DNA of 64,000 bases from CAVQBP01 sp963740945 (lineage in GTDB: Bacteria; Bacteroidota; Ignavibacteria; Ignavibacteriales; Ignavibacteriaceae): NCBI GenBank assembly GCA_963740945.1, contig CAVUGE010000025.1, positions 159,709 through 223,708 of the forward strand, in the 5' to 3' direction. Position numbers and translations under genes: made by a program. The notes under the pieces are model-generated. The model saw nothing but the letters and a program-made list of their open reading frames with translations. It was not told the DNA's origin and did not search any database. Shown here piece by piece: positions 54,821 to 62,958 of the stretch. The stretch's first letter is position 1; each line of letters starts with the position of its first letter.

Positions 54821-55576
54821 CTAATCGTCTGTATAAACTTTTGCTTGTAAATTACCTTGTGTACCAAACAAGATTGCTGAATATCTTCCTTGAGATTGAG
54901 CACCTATCGTTGCTGTTGCTAAGACAGGGTTTCCGCCTGCTCCGGTAGTATCCTGTTTAAATGTAATTGTAAAAGTAGCTGGCGGTGTATACATCAAATA
55001 TGGTGTCCCTTTGCCAACTGAAAGGGAAGGTATATCCTGCAGCTCACCCTGAACAAATGCACTATCGATGGTTGCATCAGGAGTAGCATTAAAGAACGAA
55101 ATTTGGGCAGTATCTGCAGGAAATAAATCCCCGGCATTGCTGCTATTTTTTTCTTGCCACGTATATCTTTCATCTCCCTTAATTAAGTTTGTTGTACTTG
55201 CATCCGGGTTTACTAATAACAACCTTATTTTCCTCTCTGTGTCAATAGTCAATTTAAATGAAGCGGTTGCTCCGGAAGTAAAAGTGACATTGAAAGTTTT
55301 TGTCCCTGATGGTAAATCCATAAAAGGCTGCCCGTCAGCGGGATATGCGTCACCAACATTCAACTGTCCTGTAGAACCTTCTGCCACACCATCGGCATTT
55401 ACTATATTGATTGTAGCAGCCCCATTGTGTGCAGCTAAATTAATCAGCTGAACTTGACTGTGATAATCAATGCTGGTTGGTATATTCTGTACGGAAGTAT
55501 CTACGCATCCAATGAAATAAAATATTAAGCTGATACCAAATATGTATAATAGCTTAAATTTATCAGCTTTATTCAT
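54821..55576 (-). CDS. DUF4397-domain lipoprotein
   Basis: A 251-residue envelope lipoprotein with lipobox FYFIGC (C24). The mature part has one or two DUF4397-type beta-sandwich units: VQLINLAAHNGAATINIV...GDAYPADGQPFMDLPSGTKTFNV and ISFFNATPDATIDSAFVQGEL...GRYSAILFGTQG. DUF4397 domains are of unknown function and common in secreted proteins. It is the first gene of the operon with the TonB receptor (32-bp gap), T9SS cargo and PorV-like protein, and so is likely a surface-exposed partner of the receptor. Confidence 0.88.
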   Translation of the reverse strand: MNKADKFKLLYIFGISLIFYFIGCVDTSVQNIPTSIDYHSQVQLINLAAHNGAATINIVNADGVAEGSTGQLNVGDAYPADGQPFMDLPSGTKTFNVTFTSGATASFKLTIDTERKIRLLLVNPDASTTNLIKGDERYTWQEKNSSNAGDLFPADTAQISFFNATPDATIDSAFVQGELQDIPSLSVGKGTPYLMYTPPATFTITFKQDTTGAGGNPVLATATIGAQSQGRYSAILFGTQGNLQAKVYTDD

Positions 55577-56134
55577 ATAACCTCCTTCAAAGTTTAATTA
55601 TATATAGAAGCATTATTAATGAAATAATTAAAAATAATTATACTTGCTAAAAAATTAATTTACGTTAGTTATTTTAAATGACGCAAAAAACATGGTGCGA
55701 ACATTTATTCTGTTAAATAAATGTGGGGTTATTATAGAATAGATTTAAACAATTTTAAGTTGTAAAATTTTCTTCAATAAGCTAAAGCCCATGCACCTAT
55801 ATTAATTTTAAATAATTTACAGATTTTAAGGTCTAAAAAAACTGAATTAAAGTCAATATTATTTTTTAAGGGAATGCATCCCAAAAATGCGATCCCCTTT
55901 TTTCTTCTTTATGCTTTTTTTATCAATAATAAATAGAAATAGTTTTAATAAAAAAGGTTATAAATAAAATCCGACTCAATTTATGACTTTTTTCTTGATT
56001 AGTCAATAAATTTCTAATAAAAATTTAAGAGTAAAAATTTAAACCCTGTTTTAATATACAAAATGAGACAGTATGGAATTCGTTTTTTCTATTCAATATA
56101 TATTTCAGTATTGTTATTTCATACAATGCAGGTC
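55577..56134. other. Long AT-rich intergenic region
   Basis: This gap should contain the promoter of the DUF4397/TonB operon. An imperfect hairpin (GGGAATGCAT 55870-55879 / ATGCGATCCC 55887-55896) followed by a T run looks like a weak terminator on the plus strand, but there is no plus-strand gene just upstream. I see no ORF or RNA gene. Confidence 0.35.
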
Positions 56135-56524
56135 TCAATTCAGTGAATCAATTACACTCTTTAATTTTCCTCTAACTTCTGAAGCAACGGAAGCAAGTGA
56201 CTGGTTTTGAATTGCCTGCATAGAAGCGACTGGATCAACTGCCGCAACTTCTATTTTCCCCTCTCCCTGGTCAATTATGGTAATATTACATGGCAGCATA
56301 GAACCTACTTGATCTTCAGTTTGAAGTGCTTTATATGCAAACGGCGGATTGCAGGCCCCAAGTATTTTATATCTTTTGAAATCAACATTAAGTTTCTTTT
56401 TTAATATTTCTTTAACGTCAATTTCAGTTAGAACTCCAAAACCTTCCACTTTTAATGCACCTACAACTTGTTCAATTACATTATCAAAATCCCCTTCAAC
56501 TGTTTTACTAAAATAATAACTCAT
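56135..56524 (-). CDS. DUF302-domain protein
   Basis: A small protein of the DUF302 family (129 residues from the chosen start). Family features are an alternating beta/alpha fold with FGVLTEIDVKEILKKKL and YKILGACNPPFAYKAL, and a C-terminal SMLPCNITI segment. I choose the ATG at 56524 (MSYYFSK) because GAGGGA lies 5 bases before it. The ATG at 56536 would add MREK. The family is widespread and uncharacterised; some members bind metals or respond to redox stress, which is unproven here. Single gene. Confidence 0.88.
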   Translation of the reverse strand: MSYYFSKTVEGDFDNVIEQVVGALKVEGFGVLTEIDVKEILKKKLNVDFKRYKILGACNPPFAYKALQTEDQVGSMLPCNITIIDQGEGKIEVAAVDPVASMQAIQNQSLASVASEVRGKLKSVIDSLN

Positions 56525-56683
56525 TTTTTCCCTCATAAATTTTATAAAGTTTTTGAAATTTGATGCAAGAAAAATTGGGAAGGTTCAGCACAGATGTTAA
56601 AATTACAAATAACAAAGAAACAAATTACAAATAAATTATAATTTACAAATTCAAAATTTCAAACATTCGAAATACAACAGGGC

Positions 56684-58386
56684 TTACAGCCTTATTAGTT
56701 CTTTAGCACCTTTTATATTCGCTTCCGTAATAATTTCTCCGCTTAATAGTTTGGCTATTTCAAGGACGCGTCTTTCTTTGCTTAGTTCTCTGATTGAACT
56801 GACAACACGATCACCCACAGTCTGCTTTTCCACAAGAAAATGGTGATTTGCCATACCGGCGATTTGAGGAAGGTGTGTAATTGCTATAACCTGATGATAA
56901 TTAGTTAATGCCCTAAACGCTTCTCCTACTTTTTGTGCAATAGGTCCGCTTATCCCTGTGTCAATTTCATCAAATATTAATAGGGGGGTTTTATCACTAT
57001 ACGCTAAAATAGTTTTTAATGAAAGCATTACACGGGAAATTTCTCCGCCTGAGGCAATTTTAGTCAAAGGTTTTGGTGATTCACCTTTATTAGTAGAAAT
57101 AAAAAATTCTACTTTATCATAACCTTTAGAATTATACTTATATGGCTTATCTTTTATAACTAATACATCATCTGATCCGGTTTCGTCTTTTTCATGCGTG
57201 ATTTTGACATAGAAGAAAGCATGTTCCATCCCGATATATCTAAAAACATCTTTTACGGTTCCTTCCATCTCTTTTCCGCCGTCTCTTCTATTCTTATAAA
57301 GTTTGACGGCAGCATCGGCACAATTTTTAGACACACTCTCAATTTTACTCTCTAATTCATTTATTTTTTCTTCCGAACTTTCTATTGTATTGAAATCTTC
57401 TTTTGCCTTTTTTCTAAATTCTAAAATTGAATCAATAGAACCACCGTATTTTTTCTTTAGAAGGCTAATTGCGGCAAGCCTTTCCCTAATTGTTTCCAGC
57501 CTTTCGGGTTCCATTTCAATTTTGGAATTATAATTCCGTATAAATCCGGAAATATCATTTATAACAGCTAAAGTCGATTCACATTCCTTATTTGATTCAT
57601 CAAAAGCTTTATCTATACCGGCTAATTCATCCAGGCTGTTTTTAATCTTTACCAGAGCATCATATACAGCATTTTCGGATTCATAGAGTCCCTGGTAAAT
57701 ATTATTTGTTAATTCTAAAAGTTTCTCGGAATTTTCAAGAACGTTTAACTCCTGAACCAGCTTTTCCTCTTCATCAATTTCGGGAGAAACCGCATCAATC
57801 TCCTTCAACTGAAATGAAAGGATTTCTCTTTTTTCAACAGCCGAATCTTTTTTTGATTTAAGTTCGCCAATTTCCTTTTTCAGTTTTATTAAAGCATTAT
57901 AGAGCCATTTATAATTTCTAAGCAGCTCACTGGAATCAGAATATTCATCCAGATAATCAATGTGAGTTTCAGTTCTGAGCAAAGCCTGGTGTTCGTGCTG
58001 CCCATGAAAATCAATGAGAACGTCTCCAATTTCTTTCACAACGGATAACGGTGCAGGAGTATCATTAATAAAACAGCGGTTAGCCCCTTTAAAGATATTT
58101 CTCTACGGAGTATGAGTTCCGGTAAATTTTCTATTTGATTTTCTTCAAGAATAGTATTTATTTTCTTATTTGATTCCAGTTCAAAAACACCTTCCACAAT
58201 AGCTTTTTGAGAGCCTTCCCTCACTGTTTCGGTAGATGCTCTCTCACCTATTAAAAGACTAATAGCATCGACAAGAATCGATTTCCCAGCACCTGTTTCC
58301 CCGGTAATAATATTTAATCCTTTTCCAAACTCAACATTAATTTCTTTAATAAGAGCATAGTCCTGAATTTTTAATGATTTCAACAT
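56684..58386 (-). pseudogene. recN: DNA repair protein RecN, split by a frameshift
   Basis: RecN is an SMC-like ATPase that acts in double-strand break repair. The 5' part (58386 to about 58085) encodes the Walker A region GETGAGKSILVDAI, and RREISLKG. The frame then drifts into LTAVLLM and stops at 58036-58038. The expected continuation GANRCFINDTPAPLS is encoded in another frame and joins KEIGDVLIDFHGQHEHQ, the start of the long 3' frame (58039 to 56684), which contains the coiled coil, signature TKIASGGEISRVMLSLK, Walker B LLIFDEIDTGISG, and ITHLPQIAGM. A single missing base in AAAGGGG near 58085-58092 would explain both halves. Either a real null allele or a homopolymer sequencing error. 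Confidence 0.9.
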
Positions 58387-58489
58387 GATAGTCTAAACCT
58401 TATTAAAATTAGTTATCTATCTTTTATCTTTAAAGTTAAATTAAATTTGAAAAAATAGAAAGAGGCTTAGAGGTATAATGTATAAATAT

Positions 58490-58537
58490 AAGGTATAGGG
58501 GAATGAAGATCCTTTAAACCCATATGCCCTATACCTT
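58490..58537. repeat. Inverted repeat after NUDIX gene
   Basis: An 11-bp inverted repeat AAGGTATAGGG (58490-58500) / CCCTATACCTT (58527-58537) with a 26-base loop lies downstream of the NUDIX gene and upstream of recN. It may act as a transcript end or be a decayed dispersed repeat. Confidence 0.4.
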
Positions 58538-58544
58538 TATTCCC

Positions 58545-59087
58545 TTATGACTTTAAGCTCTGCTTTGCGAGGTGAAATCCGCAAATGGATTTAGCATCAA
58601 CAATTTCATTATTTGCTATTTTTTCTTCAATTTCGTCCATAGAAAACTCATGAACCTCCATTCCAAGCTCCCCTTCTTCCCTATTATGATTCCCCTCCTT
58701 TAATTCTTTGGCTAAATAAATATGGAGAACTTCAGTACAGAAGCCGGGAGTGGTATAAATATAACCAAGCTTTTCAATTTTACCTGCTTTATAACCAGTT
58801 TCTTCTTCAAGCTCTCTGACAGCGCAATCAAACGGGTCTTCGTTTTTATCCAGTTTCCCGGCGGGTAATTCGAGTATATTTTTTTGGAAAGGATAACGGA
58901 ATTGATTAACAAAAATAATTTTCCCGTTATCTTTAACGGGTACAACTACGGCACCACCTGGATGAACAGCCACCTCACGAATCCCGCTGTTACCGCTGTT
59001 ATATTCAATTTGATCTACTTTTAGATCGAAGACTTTCCCTCTAAATAATACTTCACTTTTTTTTACTTTGAAATTCATATTAAACAT
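58545..59087 (-). CDS. NUDIX hydrolase (ADP-ribose pyrophosphatase type)
   Basis: A 180-residue NUDIX enzyme, probably cleaving ADP-ribose or related nucleoside diphosphate compounds. The NUDIX box is GKLDKNEDPFDCAVRELEEETGY (G-x5-E-x7-REUxEExGU). An N-terminal beta-rich arm (KVKKSEVLFRGKVFDLKVD) and VAVHPGGAVVVPV match the ADPRase subgroup. Start is placed at the ATG 59087, which shares its A with the TGA stop of the YkvA gene upstream (TGATG), implying translational coupling. ATG 59078 is an alternative. Cytosolic housekeeping enzyme. Confidence 0.93.
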   Translation of the reverse strand: MFNMNFKVKKSEVLFRGKVFDLKVDQIEYNSGNSGIREVAVHPGGAVVVPVKDNGKIIFVNQFRYPFQKNILELPAGKLDKNEDPFDCAVRELEEETGYKAGKIEKLGYIYTTPGFCTEVLHIYLAKELKEGNHNREEGELGMEVHEFSMDEIEEKIANNEIVDAKSICGFHLAKQSLKS

Positions 59088-59458
59088 CAACCTCTATAAT
59101 CGGACTGATAATAGGGAATTAATTCACTCCCAAGAAACTTGAGCAATGCAGTAATCACACCGAGATCATCAAGGTATCCTACTAATGGCGCGATATCGGG
59201 TATGGCATCGATTGGCGAAATAAAATAGATTAGAGCAGCAACAACAATTGCTTTTCTATGCCATGATACCTGCGGATCGCGCATATAATAGAATAAAGCA
59301 ACAATATCTTTTGCAAAAGAAATTTTCTTACCGACGCGTTCCAGCTTCGTCCATAAATTTTCTTCGACGAATTTTATTTTTTCAGCAGTATCTGTTTCAC
59401 CCCCAAAATTTAATTCATCCAGATCCTCAAGTTCATCTACATTTATATCTTCTTTCAT
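59087..59458 (-). CDS. YkvA-family protein (DUF1232)
   Basis: A 123-residue protein with an acidic N-terminus (EDINVDELEDLDELNFGGETD) and a DUF1232 domain at about 45-120: VALFYYMRDPQVSWHRKAIVVAALIYFISPIDAIPD, PLVGYLDDLGVITALLKFLGSE. The family is small, membrane-associated and of unknown function. Its stop overlaps the NUDIX start by one base, so the two are translated together. Confidence 0.92.
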   Translation of the reverse strand: MKEDINVDELEDLDELNFGGETDTAEKIKFVEENLWTKLERVGKKISFAKDIVALFYYMRDPQVSWHRKAIVVAALIYFISPIDAIPDIAPLVGYLDDLGVITALLKFLGSELIPYYQSDYRG

Positions 59459-59502
59459 AATTTTACTCCTTATTTATGAAGTGACCCTTGAGTTTATTTG
59501 CT

Positions 59503-59634
59503 TTAATGACAGAAGTTAAGCAAAATGAATATTTTCTATTGGATGAAGAGAAGTATATCAAATGGGTGCAAAATTTAGACTTTGAGATTCTTCACTTCGT
59601 TCAGAATGACAAATACCATCTTAACTTCAGTTAA
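59503..59634. mobile_element. MITE-like element, related terminal repeats
   Basis: A 132-bp element with inverted ends TTAATGACAGAAGTTAAG (59503-59520) and the reverse complement of CTTAACTTCAGTTAA (59620-59634), the same terminal type as copy B (TTAACTGAAGTTACGC). The interior differs and includes a common GATTCTTCACTTCGTTCAGAATGAC repeat. No coding capacity. Confidence 0.5.
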
Positions 59635-59692
59635 TAACATACAAAATTTTTCCTATTACTACCATATACTTCAGCAGCGGAAAAGAGAGAAA

Positions 59693-61720
59693 TCACTTTT
59701 TATATTTCTCAAACCAGTCAAAAATTGAATTCCACCAAAATACAGCATCCTGAGGTTTTACCACGAAATGATATTCGTTGTTAAAGAGTAAAAATTTACT
59801 CGGGACACCGAGTCTCTGTAAATAGGTAAATAGCTGGAAGGCTTGTTCTTCGGGGACCCTGTAATCATGTGCACCTTCTATAACAAGCATAGGAGTTTTG
59901 GCATTTTGTATGAACCTTTGAGGATTCCATTTTTCATATAATTCCCTATTAGTCCATGGAGTTCCTTTAAACTCCCATTCAGGGAACCAGAGCTCTTCGG
60001 TAGTTCCCCATGCACTTACGGTATTAAAAACTCCATCATGAGAAACGAGAGCATTAAACCTGTCTGTATGGCCTTCAATCCAGTTTATCATATAGCCGCC
60101 GTAAGAAGCTCCGGCTGCAAAGGTATTATTAGCATCAATAAATTTAAAATGCTTAACGGAATAATCATAAACATCCATTAAATCTTCATAAGGTCTGCCT
60201 CCCCAATCAGTAGAAACGGCATTTGTAAATTCCTGTCCGTATCCCGTGCTTCCCGTTGGGTTAGGCGCTATTACAACATATCCTTTCGAAGCAAATAACT
60301 CGGTGTTCCACCTATAATGAAAATCATCCTCCCAGTGACCTTGCGGTCCGCCGTGAATTAAGAAAATCAACGGGTATTTTTTTGTAGAATCAAAAAATGG
60401 AGGCTTAACCAAAATTGATTGAATGTTTTTCCCTGCCGCACCCTTACACCAGAAGGTATCTATAGGAATCATCTCAATATTAGATAAAATTTCTTTATTT
60501 AAATGAGTAACCTGACGAATATCTCCCCCATCCTTATTCATAGCAAAAATTTCATATGGTTGTGTTGATTTCTGCTGCTTAAAGTAAATAGTCCCGCCAT
60601 CCGGGGAGACAGTCAAATCCGTATTGCTGTGTTCTTTTAAAATCATTTTAATTTTACCGCTATTTATATCAATTTTATATACAGAATTAAAGATTTCATT
60701 TTCGGCGGTAAAATAAATTAATTTAGAATCCGGAGACCAGACAATTTGTCCAATCGATTCATTAAATTCTTTAGTAAGGTTTTTAATATTACCGGTTGAC
60801 CGGTCAAATAGGACTAAATAATATTGATCGGATTCATGTCCGGGCACAAGCATTGAAGTGAATGCAATATATTTTCCATCGGGAGAATAAACCGGCTGAT
60901 TATCATTTCCTTTACTTGATGAGATTATCTTTGTATCTGCTTTCTTTCCTGTTTGAATACCGGATAGTCCGGCAGTATAAATTTCATTATTAGTGCTTAT
61001 GGCAACTACCGTATCCGGGTTCATTGTAAAAGCAATTTCTTTATCTCCGGGTGAAAAGCTGAAATCATTTTTACTACCAAGATCAAGAGGCGGCACATCA
61101 TTGTGCATTTTATAAATTAAATCTTCATATACTTTTGGAGCTGTATCAAACAAAAACAAATGGCTTCTTTTGCCGTTAAGCCATTTGTTCCAGTATTTAT
61201 ACATCAAATGTGTAATTACACGGACATCAGCTTTTGATTTTTTCTTTTCTTCATCGACTTTTTGATTACATTCCTGAGAACCGCAGTCAGGGTAAACGGA
61301 AGAAATTAAAAGCAGCTTTTTACCGTCATGCGACCATTTGTAATTATCCACACCTGTATATAAATCTGTCAACTGCTCGACACCGGAACCATCCAAATTA
61401 CAGATATGGACCTGATCATTCATTAAATAACTGATTTTTTTACCGTCAGTTGAGAAGTGCGGATTAGATTCATCCTTATCCGAATTTTTTAAAGGATGAA
61501 GATTAGTTCCGTCAGTATTAATAAGATAGATATCGCTGTTGCCTCTATTTGCTTCCATGCTGTAAGTTGTAACGTCAAATACTAAAGTTCTACCGTCAGG
61601 TGAAAGATCGTAAGTACCGATCCTTTTCATGGCCCATAGATCATCGACTGTCAGAGGATGTTTTGTTTGAGCAATTAAAAAAACTGGGAAGAGCAGCAGA
61701 ATCGTAAGAAAAGTTTTCAT
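59693..61720 (-). CDS. S9-family serine peptidase (acylaminoacyl/dipeptidyl peptidase type)
   Basis: A 675-residue exported peptidase. Signal peptide 1-17 (LLFPVFLIA-QT). An N-terminal beta-propeller of WD40-like TolB/DPP repeats (about 25-400: SPDGKYIAFTS, SPDSKLIYFTAEN, SPDGGTIYFKQ) gates the active site. The alpha/beta hydrolase domain (430-675) has nucleophile Ser in AAGASYGGYMINW, Asp in VIEGAHDYRVPEEQA and His in NNEYHFVVKPQ. It would cleave short peptides in the periplasm or at the surface. Monocistronic. Confidence 0.94.
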   Translation of the reverse strand: MKTFLTILLLFPVFLIAQTKHPLTVDDLWAMKRIGTYDLSPDGRTLVFDVTTYSMEANRGNSDIYLINTDGTNLHPLKNSDKDESNPHFSTDGKKISYLMNDQVHICNLDGSGVEQLTDLYTGVDNYKWSHDGKKLLLISSVYPDCGSQECNQKVDEEKKKSKADVRVITHLMYKYWNKWLNGKRSHLFLFDTAPKVYEDLIYKMHNDVPPLDLGSKNDFSFSPGDKEIAFTMNPDTVVAISTNNEIYTAGLSGIQTGKKADTKIISSSKGNDNQPVYSPDGKYIAFTSMLVPGHESDQYYLVLFDRSTGNIKNLTKEFNESIGQIVWSPDSKLIYFTAENEIFNSVYKIDINSGKIKMILKEHSNTDLTVSPDGGTIYFKQQKSTQPYEIFAMNKDGGDIRQVTHLNKEILSNIEMIPIDTFWCKGAAGKNIQSILVKPPFFDSTKKYPLIFLIHGGPQGHWEDDFHYRWNTELFASKGYVVIAPNPTGSTGYGQEFTNAVSTDWGGRPYEDLMDVYDYSVKHFKFIDANNTFAAGASYGGYMINWIEGHTDRFNALVSHDGVFNTVSAWGTTEELWFPEWEFKGTPWTNRELYEKWNPQRFIQNAKTPMLVIEGAHDYRVPEEQAFQLFTYLQRLGVPSKFLLFNNEYHFVVKPQDAVFWWNSIFDWFEKYKK

Positions 61721-61791
61721 GATTTCCCTTGAAATGATTTTACTATTTTAATTATTAAAAATAGGGGAACTGTTCAATAATCGCAAAGATG

Positions 61792-61838
61792 GTCATTCAA
61801 TAGACATTCAATTGTCATTTGCTTCGCGTCATTCAATA
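61792..61838. repeat. 11-bp tandem repeats, GTCATTCAATA type
   Basis: Three consecutive 11-bp units GTCATTCAATA, GACATTCAATT, GTCATTTGCTT, then a 3-base break and GTCATTCAATA again. Confidence 0.75.
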
Positions 61839-61887
61839 GTTAAACAGGATTGTTTAGGTTTTACAGTTGAGTTAACCTGGATGTAGG

Positions 61888-61920
61888 GGCTGTTTAATGG
61901 CTGTTAGATGGCCATTAGAA
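61888..61920. repeat. 11-bp tandem repeats, GGCTGTTTAAT type
   Basis: Three consecutive 11-bp units GGCTGTTTAAT, GGCTGTTAGAT, GGCCATTAGAA, about 50 bp from the previous run. Same period but a different consensus. Confidence 0.7.
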
Positions 61921-62251
61921 CCGGAAATGAGAGCAATTACCGAAGGATTTGGATCGACAAGCAGAGAAATATTGACATTAACATTCCATAATTAATTATA
62001 ACTTATTCTTAATATTATAAAAAACATTAACTATTATCCACCTAATGTATATTTTTAATAAAGAAAATTAACCCAGAGGTAACGAGTAAATAATGAGGCA
62101 ACAGACTTAAAAACTTTCTCTCATCCTCTGTGCCTTCTCTGTGAATTCGGCGGTAAAAGAGCACCTTTAATTGGAAGTGCAATTTATTTGTAATTTGCAT
62201 TTTGTATTTTGGAATTTAAATAAGATAACATCACTTTATTCTTAACTTGAA

Positions 62252-62956
62252 ATGAATAACAAAATTTTTCTTCCGGGAACAGATAAGCAGATCAAACTTC
62301 TGCTCAGTCAAATTGTTGTGGATGATTTCACCATACTTATAATAGGTTCCGGCAGTGAAGAAATTTCAAAGCAGTTTATATCTTCAGGTGCATCTAAGGT
62401 TATAATAATAGTCCAGGATGAAGATTCTCTTTTAACAACAAGGCTGAATTTATCCGGTGATCAGAACATCAGCGTAAGGTTAATGGAATTCGATAATACT
62501 GAATTTAAAGATTCAACATTTGATTTAATTTATGCACAGGCTTCAATTTCAACTTTTAATAGGAATAAAATTATAAAGGAAATTAAAAGGATACTTAAAC
62601 CAACAGGATATTTTTGTGTTGGTGAAATTATTAGTTTAACAATTTCACCTCCCCAGTTTGTAAAAGATATATGGAGCGGTTCAAATATTTCACCGCTTCT
62701 TCAGGAAGAGATAAATAAATACTATACCAGTAAGAATTTTGAAATTATCTATGAGGATGATCTTTCAAATACTTTACAAGACTTTTACCGGTTCAGCAGC
62801 AATTTACTTAAAGAAAAATCAAATGAACTTTCAGAAGATGAAAAAAGATATTATAAAAAATCGCTGAAGCAAATCAGCCACGAGTCTAATGCTTATTTAA
62901 AGATGGGCGGGAACCTCCATATGGGATTTAAAGCTTTGTTATTAAGAAAGGTGTGA
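62252..62956 (+). CDS. Class I SAM-dependent methyltransferase
   Basis: A 234-residue protein with a Rossmann-like methyltransferase core: motif I ILIIGSGSEEISKQFISSGA (residues about 28-47), motif II region KVIIIVQDED, post-I LMEFDNTEFKDSTFDLIYAQASI, and the motif REIKRILKPTGYFCVGE (EIKRILKPTGYF near 112). A C-terminal helical part follows (150-234). The substrate is not recognisable. The stop is within 3 bp of the RlmD-like gene start, so the two are co-transcribed and may both act on RNA or a related target, but that is inference. Confidence 0.85.
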   Translation: MNNKIFLPGTDKQIKLLLSQIVVDDFTILIIGSGSEEISKQFISSGASKVIIIVQDEDSLLTTRLNLSGDQNISVRLMEFDNTEFKDSTFDLIYAQASISTFNRNKIIKEIKRILKPTGYFCVGEIISLTISPPQFVKDIWSGSNISPLLQEEINKYYTSKNFEIIYEDDLSNTLQDFYRFSSNLLKEKSNELSEDEKRYYKKSLKQISHESNAYLKMGGNLHMGFKALLLRKV

Positions 62957-62958
62957 AT

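Larger units (their letters stand above)
61721..62251. other. Intergenic region with 11-bp periodic repeats
   Basis: A 531-bp gap between divergent genes. It holds two separate runs of 11-bp units (annotated at 61792-61838 and 61888-61920) and a degenerate CCTCTGTGCCTTCTCTGTG motif near 62117-62135 of the kind found in dispersed intergenic repeats. No ORF or RNA gene is convincing. Confidence 0.5.

Noticed and set aside
55868..55903. Hairpin plus T run on the plus strand considered as a terminator of an unseen small RNA
   Set aside because: The stem has two mismatches and no promoter or RNA structure is visible upstream on that strand.
56590..56680. Low-complexity ACAAAT/CAAATTT-rich stretch, also seen near 62180 in reverse sense
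   Set aside because: A common AT-rich degenerate intergenic sequence without a defined unit. Not strong enough to list as a repeat.
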